NCBI GenBank assembly: GCA_015660885.1
Contig: JACTUB010000009.1
Coordinates: forward strand, 32,355 to 96,354
DNA length: 64,000 bases
Direction of reading: 5' to 3'
From: Methanoregulaceae archaeon
GTDB lineage: Archaea; Halobacteriota; Methanomicrobia; Methanomicrobiales; Methanospirillaceae
In this document: piece after piece, positions 45,954-55,124 of the stretch
Layout of the letters: each line of letters begins with the position of its first letter
Numbering within the stretch: position 1 is the first letter of the stretch
Position numbers and translations under genes: made by a program
The notes under the pieces: model-generated
The model's database searches: none
Seen by the model: the letters and a program-made list of their open reading frames with translations, nothing else
What the model was told of the DNA's origin: nothing

Positions 45954-46046
45954 GGACGTTTGTGGATTTCTTACCGTGATCCGGGAAGCAGGTTCTGTTT
46001 TCGTTTTATTATGCGGTAATTTTGAATCGCTCCATGTTCACCCTTG

Positions 46047-47756
46047 TCACGATCCCAGCACGGTGCGCAGATCACGGATCGACAGGGTGTTCACGATATC
46101 CTTTGCCCCAAGCCATCCCCGCCGTGCTGTTGCAACCCCGAACTCCATGTAGCTCAGGTTAGCGCGGGCATGGGCGTCCGAACCGAGCGCAAACCGTACA
46201 TCATATTCCCGTGCTTTCATGCAGTTTATATCAGAAAGATCCAGCCGGTTTGGGAAAGCGTTGATCTCAAGGATCACCAGAAGTTCTGCTGCGGTCCTGA
46301 AGAAAGCGGTAAGATCGAGATCTACCGGTTCCCGCTGCTGGATAATTCTTCCGGTGGGATGGCCGATGATATCCAGATGTTCATTCTGCATAGCAGCGAG
46401 CATACGTTGTGTCATCACGTTCTTGGGCATCTTCAGGCTGGAATGAACGCTTGCCACCACCACATCAAGATCCTGCAGGGTAGTATTTCCAATATCCAGT
46501 GTCCCGTCATCGTTGATACTGCATTCTGTCCCGGAAAGCACTTCAAACCCATCAAAAGTCCGGTTGACCCGCTCAATCTCCTTTCCCTGTTCAACAACCT
46601 GTTTTTCTGTCAGCCCCCGGGGAAACTGGGGGCTCTTTGCATGGTCACAGATTGCGATATATTCATATCCGCGAGATTTTGCAGCTTCTGCCATCTCCAG
46701 AACAGTGTTTTTCCCGTCACTCCATGAAGTGTGGACATGGAGATCTCCGCGCACTGCAGTATAGGGGACAATATCCGGTAGGCTGCCCTTTTGCGCCGCT
46801 TCAATCTCACCACGGTTCTCCCTCAGTTCCGGCTCAATGAACGGCAGGCCCAGCATCCGGTATACTTCATCCTCGCTTTTTCCGGCGATTTTTTTTCCTG
46901 TCGAAAGGTCAGAGATACCGTATTCATTCAGCTTCCAGTTACGTTCGAGCGCCAGCCACCGGAGTGAAATATTGTGGTCCTTTGACCCAGTGAAATACTG
47001 GAGAGCAGCCCCGTACTGGTCTTCCTTCACGACCCGCAGGTCAACCTGAAGACCCGTGGCAAGTACGACAGAACTCCTGGTCGGGCCCCGAGCCAAGACA
47101 CGGTCAACAGAAGAAAGCGAGCAGAATACATCCATAACCTTACCAGGTTCGGGAGAAGTTGCCAGGATATCGACATCTCCTATAGTCTCTTTCTTTCTCC
47201 TGAGTGATCCGGCAAGGCTGATCTGCTTTGTAGCAGGAAGAGCGACGAGTTGTTGTACAATGTCCTGTGCAACAGGAAGGACCTGGCCGAGTAAGAAACG
47301 CCTCCCCTTATTTTTTGCCATGATACTGCGCAGGATATTCTTCTCACTCAGCTCTCCAAAACCCGGCAGATCCCGGATCTGCCCCGCTTTTGCCGCATTC
47401 TCCAGTCCTTCTTTATTGGTGATGCCAAGCTCGCGGCTCAGGATGATGGCTTTTTTTGGCCCGATACCCTCCAGTTCCGCAAGTTCCCGGACCCCGGGCG
47501 GTAACTCCTGCCGTAGGTTCTCAAGGTACTCGAGGTGGCCGGTGTTTAAAATTTCCTTGATCTTAACGGCAAGATGGGTACCGACTCCTGGGATCTCCTC
47601 GAGTTTTTCCCGTTTGCTGATATCCGCGATATCCTCCGGCAGGGTCTCAATCGCATGGGCAGCCTTGGCGTACGCCTGTGGTTTGAATTTCTCTCCCTTG
47701 ATCTTCAGGATCTCAGAGACCTCGTAAAATATGGCAGCAACCCGCGTGTTGTTCAC
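46047..47756 (-). CDS. polX: DNA polymerase/3'-5' exonuclease PolX
   Basis: 569 residues from the GTG at 47756. A TATA-like GATATAAA at 47777-47784 sits about 25 bases before this GTG, and the protein VNNTRVAAIFYEVSEIL then starts as in known PolX; an ATG at 47774 lies only a few bases from the box. Domains: helix-hairpin-helix (IPGVGTHLAVKIKEI, LEGIGPKKAIILSRELG), Pol X palm (ISLAGSLRRKKETIGDVDIL with catalytic aspartates), and a C-terminal PHP phosphoesterase domain (DLHVHTSWSDGKN, AICDHAKS, SGTECSI). Gap filling in base excision repair. Confidence 0.93.
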   Translation of the reverse strand: MNNTRVAAIFYEVSEILKIKGEKFKPQAYAKAAHAIETLPEDIADISKREKLEEIPGVGTHLAVKIKEILNTGHLEYLENLRQELPPGVRELAELEGIGPKKAIILSRELGITNKEGLENAAKAGQIRDLPGFGELSEKNILRSIMAKNKGRRFLLGQVLPVAQDIVQQLVALPATKQISLAGSLRRKKETIGDVDILATSPEPGKVMDVFCSLSSVDRVLARGPTRSSVVLATGLQVDLRVVKEDQYGAALQYFTGSKDHNISLRWLALERNWKLNEYGISDLSTGKKIAGKSEDEVYRMLGLPFIEPELRENRGEIEAAQKGSLPDIVPYTAVRGDLHVHTSWSDGKNTVLEMAEAAKSRGYEYIAICDHAKSPQFPRGLTEKQVVEQGKEIERVNRTFDGFEVLSGTECSINDDGTLDIGNTTLQDLDVVVASVHSSLKMPKNVMTQRMLAAMQNEHLDIIGHPTGRIIQQREPVDLDLTAFFRTAAELLVILEINAFPNRLDLSDINCMKAREYDVRFALGSDAHARANLSYMEFGVATARRGWLGAKDIVNTLSIRDLRTVLGS

Positions 47757-47776
47757 AAGGGGAGGTGTTTCCATGC

Positions 47777-47784
47777 TTTATATC
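47777..47784 (-). promoter_or_regulatory. TATA-like promoter of polX
   Basis: The minus strand reads GATATAAA. It predicts transcription starting at about 47755, right at the GTG start codon of PolX. Confidence 0.55.
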
Positions 47785-48434
47785 GCTCCAGTAGTGTTAT
47801 CTGTTTTCGTAGTCAAAGACGATTCCCTTGATTGGGGCTGCCAGAGAACGGGTGGCGCGGGGTTTTGCAGCACAGGAACCTCATCCGGAAGAATTTTTTT
47901 TTTTCGTATTCTGCCGTGCGACAGGGGATCTTTTCAGGTCATCTGACTACAAGGGAAGGAAGCACATATTCGCCTACACCCCTCTCTGATAAAAGTGAGA
48001 TCACGGTGATCGATATTTGAAGTTTATGATTTGAGCACATGATGATGACCTTGTCATCCGATTAGTGAATCCAGAAAAGTACTCGGTATGCTGTCCAAAA
48101 GCTGTTGGGTGCACGGTATTTGCCGTTATGGCTGCGGTCGGGAGTTCCATGCCCGGTTTCAAAGCCTGAGAATATATGCAGAATTGCACGTGTAATGGAT
48201 TAAAATCCTGTTTTTTTGAGCGCATACAAATCTCAGTTTTGAATGGATTTTACTTTGAACCTCTCCCGCACGCAACTAAAACAGGTCACTTTATAATACA
48301 GGGGTAACATTTATTTTTTATAGGGTTATTTTTCCTGAAGCGGCCCGGGGAGTTGTTGGCTTACGGAGAGAGGAGAAAGGAATAAAGCAGGAAAAATCAT
48401 CAAAGGGATCGTTGCCTGGGGTGAAATAACTAAG
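47785..48434. other. Intergenic region, about 650 bases
   Basis: Holds a T10 run near 47896-47905 and, toward the right, TATA-like stretches (ACTTTATAATAC near 48290) and GGGGTGA at 48418-48424 for the kinase start. I see no gene in the rest. Confidence 0.45.
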
Positions 48435-49949
48435 ATGGAAAAAAAAGAGGAGGAGTTACAGCGGGCTCACGAATTGCTGGAGGCCATAACGAAAGGAACG
48501 GACGTGATCATCGCTGCCCAGGACACGAACTTCTGTTATACCTTCTTCAACGAAGCGTATGCAGAAGAGATAAAGCGAATTACCGGCAGGGACATCGCGA
48601 TCGGTACCAGCATGGTCGAGTTGTATAAAGATATACCGGAAGAGCTGAATCGGACTCTAAGAGAATGGAGCAAGGTACTGCAGGGTGAGAATGTGAACCA
48701 GATGATAGAATTCGGTAATCACGGTCAGGGCCGAAAGATCTACCATGTACTCCACACTCCCATCCGGGATATGGAAGGCACTATTGTGGGTGCCGGAGAA
48801 GTTGCGTTTGATGTCACCAGACAGGAGCAGATGGAAGAAACATTACGTGAGACGAGTCTGTACCTTGAAAGCCTGATCAACTATGCCAACGCCCCAATAG
48901 TAGTCTGGGACCCGGACTTTCGGATTACAAGATTCAACCATGCGTTCGAATTTCTGACAGGTAGATCTGCACTCGAAATCATTGGGCAGCACCTCGGTGT
49001 ACTTTTTCCCAAAAAATACCTGGATGCGTCGATGGAAATCATCAGAAAGACAATGAGCGGAGAACAGCTCAATGTCGTTGAAATTCCCATCCTCAATCGC
49101 CAAGGGGAAATCAGGATTGTCCTCTGGAACTCGGCAACCCTTTTTGAAGCTGACGGAAAAACCATCCATTCTACGATAGCCCAGGGAAACGATATCACCG
49201 AGCGCAAAATGGCCGAAACTGAACTGGCGAAAAAGAACGATGACCTTAGCAGCGCAATTGAGGAACTCACCCGCCGGGAAATTGAACTCAATGAAGCTCT
49301 TAAAGAAAGGGAGATCCTGCTTTCTGAGATCCACCACCGGGTAAAGAATAACCTTACGGCATTCATCTCACTCCTCAGCCTGAAAGGATCGTACGATGAA
49401 ACCCCCGCCGGATCCGCTCTTAAAAAAGATCTCCAGAACCGGGCAAGGAGTATGGCGCTCATTCACGAAACATTATACAAGACAGGGAAGTTTTCCCAGG
49501 TTGACATGAGTGAATACCTGACCCCTCTCATACACCAGGTTGCCCTGAGCTATAATCACTCTTCGTCGATTAGAACTGTCGTAGAGACAGATAGCACTCT
49601 CGATCTCACCCGGGCGACACCCTGCGGATTGATCATCACCGAGCTCGTCACGAATTCTTTCAAATATGCCTTCCCGGAATCATTCGATTGTATGAAGGAA
49701 CGTTCTGAACCCTGTACCATCCGCATCTCCCTGAAGAGTAAAGGCGAAACCCATTTTCTGACAATCAGTGATAATGGTATCGGGCTTTCTCCAGGATTCA
49801 ATATCAGGACAGCACAAACCCTTGGTTTAAGACTTGTGTACTTCCTGGCAAAACATCAGTTAAAAGCCACGATTGGATTAAAGGCTGACGCCGGCACAGA
49901 GATCACCTTCCGGTTCAGCGATAAGCACAACGCAGCAGGAACATCATGA
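48435..49949 (+). CDS. PAS sensor histidine kinase of the HisKA_2 type
   Basis: 504 residues. No membrane segment; a PAS domain about 10-130, a second at about 140-262 (YANAPIVVWDPDFRITRFN) and a coiled coil. The HisKA_2 phosphoacceptor SEIHHRVKNNLTAF (His300/301) follows, then the ATPase domain with ELVTNSFKYAF and TISDNGIGLSPGF. The start has GGGGTGA at 48418-48424. Its stop overlaps the next ATG, a single receiver domain, so this is a two-gene phosphorelay module. The kinase class differs from the two TRH-type kinases in the window. Confidence 0.9.
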   Translation: MEKKEEELQRAHELLEAITKGTDVIIAAQDTNFCYTFFNEAYAEEIKRITGRDIAIGTSMVELYKDIPEELNRTLREWSKVLQGENVNQMIEFGNHGQGRKIYHVLHTPIRDMEGTIVGAGEVAFDVTRQEQMEETLRETSLYLESLINYANAPIVVWDPDFRITRFNHAFEFLTGRSALEIIGQHLGVLFPKKYLDASMEIIRKTMSGEQLNVVEIPILNRQGEIRIVLWNSATLFEADGKTIHSTIAQGNDITERKMAETELAKKNDDLSSAIEELTRREIELNEALKEREILLSEIHHRVKNNLTAFISLLSLKGSYDETPAGSALKKDLQNRARSMALIHETLYKTGKFSQVDMSEYLTPLIHQVALSYNHSSSIRTVVETDSTLDLTRATPCGLIITELVTNSFKYAFPESFDCMKERSEPCTIRISLKSKGETHFLTISDNGIGLSPGFNIRTAQTLGLRLVYFLAKHQLKATIGLKADAGTEITFRFSDKHNAAGTS

Positions 49950-50317
49950 CAGAGAAATCAATTCTGATAGTTGAGGATGAAGGACTCATCGCCCTCCATC
50001 TTATGGAGATCCTGACTAACGCAGGCTACGAGGTCCGGGAACCAGTACCTTCCGGTGAGGATGCTCTCAGGCAGGTGGAGCGGGTTCCCCAGCCGGATCT
50101 TATCCTGATGGATATTACGCTCGATGGACAGCTTGATGGTATTGAAACCGCCCGCCAAATCCGTAAACGGTATGATATTCCGGTCATTTTTTTAACAGCA
50201 CACTCAAATGACATCATAATAGCCCGGGCAAAGGAAGCATCACCCGGTGGATATATCATTAAACCCGTTATCGAAAAAGACCTTCTGGCTCAAGTTGAAA
50301 AAACGTTGCATTATTAA
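49946..50317 (+). CDS. Stand-alone response regulator receiver domain
   Basis: 123 residues. A CheY-like fold: acidic pair VEDEG at 9-13, phosphoacceptor Asp56 in LILMDITLDG, TAHSND (Thr), and the conserved Lys in GGYIIKPV. No output domain, so it relays to another protein. ATGA overlap with the upstream HisKA_2 kinase implies direct pairing. Confidence 0.93.
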   Translation: MTEKSILIVEDEGLIALHLMEILTNAGYEVREPVPSGEDALRQVERVPQPDLILMDITLDGQLDGIETARQIRKRYDIPVIFLTAHSNDIIIARAKEASPGGYIIKPVIEKDLLAQVEKTLHY

Positions 50318-50734
50318 AAAATGTAAAAAATAAATAAAAATCCCTGTTTTTTAAAAGGGATTATCACGATCTGGATTCACGGTATTTTTCGATATTTTTA
50401 ATGGTTTCTGAAACGTTGACAGCCACGCAAACCGGGTTTTTCGGGTATCGCTTCTTTGCAGCGGTGTTCATGACGAGCATTCAGAGAAGCTTACCTTTAT
50501 ATTATTTTTACCCTTCCCATAGTTTAGATAGCCGTAAAAAATGCGTCCGGGCAATTTTTTCTCCATCAGGGTTCCCTTTAATCACGGGAGATACCGCAGA
50601 TACGATAACTCCCTGCACCGGTACTCAAGCAAATCACGAAATATGGCAGGTAAGTGGGGACGGAAACTGTTCAAATTTATTGAGGGGTATTTTATCCATT
50701 TGCCATAAACGAAATTATTTTTGGATCATGATCT
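50318..50734. other. Intergenic region, about 417 bases
   Basis: Begins with a terminator-like hairpin at 50339-50362. The plus-strand frame 50401-50772 ends inside the convergent gene and lacks family features, so it is not called. No repeats seen. Confidence 0.4.
50339..50362 (+). terminator. Inverted-repeat terminator after the response regulator
   Basis: AATCCCT and AGGGATT form a seven-base-pair stem with a T-rich loop, about 22 bases after the response-regulator stop. No T-run follows directly, so efficiency is uncertain. Confidence 0.45.
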
Positions 50735-51913
50735 CTAAATTACCAGGAATCCCTTGGGGGCAAGGCTTGTAGCAAGCATCACCATATTGATCTCACGGTG
50801 TTCGGTCCAGGTGTCAACTTGCCTGTTCATGCCATGCATCCAGAATTGTTCGATATTTTTCCCGACCGGTCCATATCCTGCGAGAGATTCCACTTGTCGT
50901 TTCAGGACACCCGACCTTCCGAACACGTCCGGGTTCTCTTCGATCCAAGCAGCCATCATTCCCGCTCCCGAAAGGCCGATCGAGAGGCCAAGCTCACGGA
51001 AGGCAAGGCGGTAACCTGCGGGTAACCCAAGAGAACCACCTTTTGCGAAGCAATCGAGTCCCGTCAGGGCTGGATCCAGGATGGATTCCAGCAGGTTGCC
51101 ATAGGCAGAACCTCTCTTTATCGTCAGTTGTGCGATCCTCGAAGCATCGGAAAAGAGTCCGCCGATACCCAGTGGATCATCGGTTGAAAGGCTCATCCCC
51201 CGGCAGATATCAGCTATATCAGCTATATCTTCATTCAGGCCGGGTTGCGACAATTGCGCGAAATCTTGTATTGCAGCCAGTTGCAGCTCATTGTAGGTTA
51301 CAAAACCATCAAGGGGGTCATGCTGGCCCATGGAAGGAACTAACGGACGGGTTAGATCGGTGCTCATCTTCCAGTACATCCTTTTCCGGCCACCGGGACG
51401 GGGCAGGTAGGTAAACCCGGCATGAACAGTTTGCGCCAGTTCGATTGCCCACCTGAGATATTTTACATCCTTGGTAACCTGGCTTACCTGGTTAAGCGCA
51501 TGCATCCACTTCGTCAGGTAATGATAGTACTGCCCGTCCTGGTCCCATTCGCGGCGCTCGTTGTATGGCTCGTCTGGACCTCGTTCTTTATGTTGTTTTC
51601 CTATCCTCAACCCTCCTAAAGTTGGATGTAGCTCACCTTCTCGTTCAGGGAGACCACTGATCCAACCAGTACGTGGATCATCGTTACGGTGCCGCCCGAG
51701 CGTATGATGCACCTGATCAACAAGACGCAGGGCTAGTTCCTGGTAGGTTTTATCCTCTGTCTGACGGAAAAGTTCAAGATAGTTGCAAACGGCAAACGCG
51801 TCTGTCCACAGGTAGCGCTGCGGGAGAGCCCCTGCCGGTTCAAGGCCGGTCAGCCGGGCAAAAACCAGCATGATTTCTGCAACCCGATCAGCGGTCTCTG
51901 TCTGGTTCATCAC
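50735..51913 (-). CDS. Conserved protein with alpha/alpha-barrel (six-hairpin-like) features
   Basis: 392 residues. Repeated helical pairs with conserved aromatic and acidic residues (LWTDAFAVCNYLEL, WDQDGQYYHYLTKWMHALNQV, GFTYLPRPGGRKRMYWKM, ARLTGLEPAG at the start) suggest an alpha/alpha toroid as in six-hairpin glycosidases. No specific family named. A GAGGAGAAG site precedes the ATG and a TATA-like ATATTTTTATGC lies upstream on the minus strand. Divergent to the 52048 gene. Carbohydrate-related role is inference only. Confidence 0.68.
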   Translation of the reverse strand: MMNQTETADRVAEIMLVFARLTGLEPAGALPQRYLWTDAFAVCNYLELFRQTEDKTYQELALRLVDQVHHTLGRHRNDDPRTGWISGLPEREGELHPTLGGLRIGKQHKERGPDEPYNERREWDQDGQYYHYLTKWMHALNQVSQVTKDVKYLRWAIELAQTVHAGFTYLPRPGGRKRMYWKMSTDLTRPLVPSMGQHDPLDGFVTYNELQLAAIQDFAQLSQPGLNEDIADIADICRGMSLSTDDPLGIGGLFSDASRIAQLTIKRGSAYGNLLESILDPALTGLDCFAKGGSLGLPAGYRLAFRELGLSIGLSGAGMMAAWIEENPDVFGRSGVLKRQVESLAGYGPVGKNIEQFWMHGMNRQVDTWTEHREINMVMLATSLAPKGFLVI

Positions 51914-51977
51914 TTCTCCTCATATCGTGCCATGATGCATAAAAATATCGGATCGCGAAAAAAACCCGTTAATAGAA

Positions 51978-52044
51978 ATGTTTCAAAAAATGTTTCAAAA
52001 TTTGTTTTTTAGGCAATTGACTATAAATTCCCTGTCTGAAACAT
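51978..52044. promoter_or_regulatory. Operator-like repeats around the 52048 promoter
   Basis: Two direct copies of ATGTTTCAAAA (51978-51988 and 51990-52000, spaced by 12) are followed by an inverted copy of the core, TGAAACAT (52037-52044), on the far side of the TATA-like GACTATAAATTCC (52018-52030). The inverted copy lies over the predicted transcription start. The layout suggests a regulator covering the promoter. Confidence 0.55.
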
Positions 52045-52047
52045 AGC

Positions 52048-52497
52048 ATGGTGATTTCCATTTCCGCGATGAAGAGTTCAGAGGTCAGTAAAACATTCGG
52101 AATTAATCAGCCGTATGCATTTCCCTTGCCAGCTCAACAAACACCCTCAAGCACAGATATAGTCCTGTTCGAAGGTTACCCGGATATACCAAAGGGAAGT
52201 GAGCTGGAAAAAAATTACAATAATCTGGGGATAGAAGTCAGCTCTGAAGAACTGAATGAATTGAAAACATTTCAGGAATTTTTGTCGAGGCATGTAAAAC
52301 CTCATGCTGTCTGTGATGTGCAGTGTATGCTGCTCTGGGCAGAATGGGTCAGGTTTTACAGGAAACAGACAAAGAAGGTTCCGGATTTAATACTTGAAAA
52401 AGAATTCCGTGATTTAATTATTAATCAGTTCGATCTTTCGGTGACAGAAGACGATTTCCGCGGGTATATTTATCCAGGGATAAAGTACGTCCCTTAA
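52048..52497 (+). CDS. Unknown 149-residue protein
   Basis: Not recognised. A disordered N-terminal third is followed by a compact helical region: EELNELKTFQEFLSRHVKPH, CDVQCMLLWAEWVRFYR and the C-terminal KEFRDLIINQFDLSVTEDDF with YIYPGIKYVP at the end. Such a winged-helix-like C-terminus is seen in some primase- and virus-related proteins, so a mobile-element origin is possible. Leaderless start from a TATA-like box, with operator-like repeats upstream. Expression is probably regulated. Confidence 0.65.
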   Translation: MVISISAMKSSEVSKTFGINQPYAFPLPAQQTPSSTDIVLFEGYPDIPKGSELEKNYNNLGIEVSSEELNELKTFQEFLSRHVKPHAVCDVQCMLLWAEWVRFYRKQTKKVPDLILEKEFRDLIINQFDLSVTEDDFRGYIYPGIKYVP

Positions 52498-52767
52498 TAC
52501 GACCGGCCCGATGAATCCATGGAAGGCTCATACTATTTTTCTCTCATCTGCAGTTTTTCCTGCAATAGTTAAATATCTGTAATCCCCTTAGATTTTTTAA
52601 AAATAAGGAAGACCGGGATTTCTCCCTTCCCCGGAATCATCCTGAAACGGGAGGAGTAACCCAAATGCGGGAACCGGGATACTATTCATGATGAGGTGGT
52701 AAACACCAATCCTTCACCTGACAACAGGAATCAGCAGTCGTCTCAGGAAGATATCAAAAAAAATGGA

Positions 52768-53349
52768 TTAGGCAATTACGGCGGGATCGATAGCCCATCG
52801 AACATGGTAATCAGGCACCAGGGAAAGCGTATCTGACTTTTTTTCCATGAAGTAAACGTCAAGTATTGCACCTTTGGACAATTGTGCAAAATCCGCCTCA
52901 GGAACGACAACATAGTCCCGTGCCGCTTCAGTCATATTCGGGTAAATCAGGCCGGACCGTGCACCAGTACCTCCATGTGATATCCCAATTCCCCCGTAGA
53001 TTTTGCCAGAAATGTCCGTAAGTCTGCTGAACCAGACTAACTGGATGGGCTCTGTCCCGTTATTTTTTACCGCTACGTAAATAGTTATCGTCTCTTGACC
53101 GGGTTCTGACGGGGAATCGACCTCGAAACTGTCGATGGACGCTGTGAACGGGTTTTCTTTGGTTCCCAGTACAACCTGTGCATTCATGGGTAAAACGGGA
53201 TTTGGTACAACCGTGACAGATGGTGTTGGAACAGAAAGTTCCGGAACAGGTGACGTCGGCTGATGTGCGCCGGTATCAGATGGAATTGTGGTACAGCCGG
53301 CGATAAGCAACAAAATTACTACGCAACTGAATACAGCAAGTTTATACGT
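52768..53349 (-). CDS. Small lipoprotein with exported domain (start uncertain)
   Basis: Reading frame open from about 53349. A lipobox LLIAGCTT is followed by a Pro/Ser/Thr linker and an exported domain (PFTASIDSFEVDSPSEPGQE, TIYVAVKNNGTEPIQLVWFS, then RDYVVVPEADFAQL), a DUF4352-like beta-sandwich. No ATG precedes the hydrophobic segment in this frame; upstream codons read ATT ACG TAT AAA, next to GAGGTGAG. A non-standard start or sequence error is possible; an internal TTG at 53313 would cut the signal peptide. About 190 residues. Confidence 0.68.
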   Translation of the reverse strand, partial: TYKLAVFSCVVILLLIAGCTTIPSDTGAHQPTSPVPELSVPTPSVTVVPNPVLPMNAQVVLGTKENPFTASIDSFEVDSPSEPGQETITIYVAVKNNGTEPIQLVWFSRLTDISGKIYGGIGISHGGTGARSGLIYPNMTEAARDYVVVPEADFAQLSKGAILDVYFMEKKSDTLSLVPDYHVRWAIDPAVIA

Positions 53350-53489
53350 AATCTCACCTCTTATCAGGGAAAATAAGATATGTAATTATTGTTAAAACGC
53401 TCTCCATTAAACTTTTTTGATCGTGAGGGTTCCCGGAACAGCATCCGATGCTGTAATAAGGCGTATAAAGGTGTGAGCGCTGAACGTAA

Positions 53490-54260
53490 TTATGACGATT
53501 GCAACGCAGTGCTCCGGGCAATTTTTGATTTCACCTTGTCCCATGTCTTTGTCGTAAGGAAACTCTCGTCCATGAACCCAATCATCTTTTCAAACTTCTT
53601 CATCGGGATAGCGATAGTCAGGATATCCAACGGAACACAGGGTCGGGCTGATGGATCAAACATCCCGAATACTGCCCGCGGGTGATTACTCTGCTGCTCA
53701 AGCCGGGGATAGTGAATGATCGAGGAGCATCCCGAACCAAATGGACAGATGACTCCGTTGGGGTTTGCCTGGTCAAAATTATCAAGTGTGAAGAGTGCTG
53801 ACAGCACCTCAGGCCGTGCAAAGAAGATTACCACATCAGGGTTGTCAGCGCCAGTCAGCTTATCCCAGCGCCTGAACATGTAATAGTTAGCAACGGCTGG
53901 GAGGGAAACATGATTCCGTGTGATCTCATCGACGATCTCTGGTGTCCTTTTGTAGCGCTCGCCCTCTACCACGCCCGGTTTTCCGTCAGACAGGAAGTAA
54001 CGGAAGTTCTCACTGCGGTGTGTGTCATACCCCAGATAAAACTGCCCACCGCTGCAGGTTACCGAGGACTGGTCAAAGACAAGGGATGTCCCCATCCTCA
54101 CCCGTGCAAGATCGCAGATAATGCATCGCCAGCCATCCGGGGTTTTTGCTTTCTCTGTAGTCCTGCACTTCTCACTGACCTCAAAGGTAATTGGCAGCTC
54201 AGCACCGGGGCAGTATTTCTGCCACCGGGTTACAAACCGGTCCCGGATCTCCGTATCCAT
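53490..54260 (-). CDS. DUF169 family protein
   Basis: 256 residues. DUF169 proteins (ArCR) are common in methanogens and other anaerobes. The N-terminal FEVSEKCR, CIICDLARVRMG and VTCSGGQFYLGY segments and the C-terminal YPRLEQQSNHPRAVFGMFDPSARP are typical. Several cysteines are conserved, perhaps for metal or cluster binding. Function unknown. A TATA-like TTTTATATG on the minus strand (54289-54300 region) precedes the ATG. Confidence 0.82.
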   Translation of the reverse strand: MDTEIRDRFVTRWQKYCPGAELPITFEVSEKCRTTEKAKTPDGWRCIICDLARVRMGTSLVFDQSSVTCSGGQFYLGYDTHRSENFRYFLSDGKPGVVEGERYKRTPEIVDEITRNHVSLPAVANYYMFRRWDKLTGADNPDVVIFFARPEVLSALFTLDNFDQANPNGVICPFGSGCSSIIHYPRLEQQSNHPRAVFGMFDPSARPCVPLDILTIAIPMKKFEKMIGFMDESFLTTKTWDKVKSKIARSTALQSS

Positions 54261-54372
54261 CTGATGGTGTTTTTACGTAAAAGAGGCATATAAAAGGAAC
54301 GCTTCAGTCCACCGGAAGGATTGAGTCTGGCACCAGGTAATGGTAACCGGACTAAAATGAGGGACGCCCGGT

Positions 54373-55122
54373 TCAGAACTTGATCTTCCTGAACAGGAAG
54401 GCCCCGAGCACGGTCATCACCAGTGCAAAACTTCCGATAACCGCAAAACACGCGAGCGGGTTGACCTGTGAGACCCCGGTCAGGCCATACCGGATGCCTT
54501 CAACACCATACGTCAGCGGATCCAGAAGGGTAACCGGACCCACCCACGCTGGCAATGAGCTGATAGGGAATAGTGCGCCGGAGAGGCCGAAAATCGGAAA
54601 TACGACAAAGTTCATGATGAGCTGGAAACCGGTCATATCCTCCATTCGCGATGCAATGGCGATCCCAAAAGCGGTAAACGATATACCGATCAATGCCATG
54701 AACATAAAAGCGAGGAGAAACCCGGTCAGGCTTAATATATGGAGTCCGATGAACACGGAAAGGACAAGGATCATGAATCCCTGGAGGACTGCAGTCGTCG
54801 CCCCGCCAAGTGTCTGGCCTAACATGATCTCAAGCCGCGAGACCGGCGCCACAAGAGTCTCTTTTAAAAATCCGAACTGTTTGTCCCAGATGATCTGTAT
54901 CCCGGAAAAGACGGAGGTGAACAGCACGCTCATCGCTACCATGCCCGGGATAAGGAACACGATATAGTTACCGCCGAGCCCGGGCAACTGCACGACAGAG
55001 TTCAGGCCAAACCCCAAAAAAAGCAGAAAGAAGAGCGGCATACTTATACTCCCGATGATCCGGCTCTTTGACCGTATGTAGCGTTTCATATTCCGGAGCC
55101 AGATGGTATAGATGATGTCCAT
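54373..55122 (-). CDS. ABC-2 type transporter permease
   Basis: 249 residues with about six membrane segments (RIIGSISMPLFFLLFLGFGL, VFLIPGMVAMSVLFTSVFSG, through to CFAVIGSFALVMTVLGAFLF). The ABC2_membrane pattern and adjacency to the ATPase gene identify the exporter pair. Probable role is daunorubicin-resistance-type drug or lipid export. The spacing to the ATPase gene is two bases. Confidence 0.9.
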   Translation of the reverse strand: MDIIYTIWLRNMKRYIRSKSRIIGSISMPLFFLLFLGFGLNSVVQLPGLGGNYIVFLIPGMVAMSVLFTSVFSGIQIIWDKQFGFLKETLVAPVSRLEIMLGQTLGGATTAVLQGFMILVLSVFIGLHILSLTGFLLAFMFMALIGISFTAFGIAIASRMEDMTGFQLIMNFVVFPIFGLSGALFPISSLPAWVGPVTLLDPLTYGVEGIRYGLTGVSQVNPLACFAVIGSFALVMTVLGAFLFRKIKF

Positions 55123-55124
55123 GA

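Noticed and set aside
50401..50772. 123-codon plus-strand frame
   Set aside because: No motif or ribosome site and it ends inside the convergent gene at 50735.
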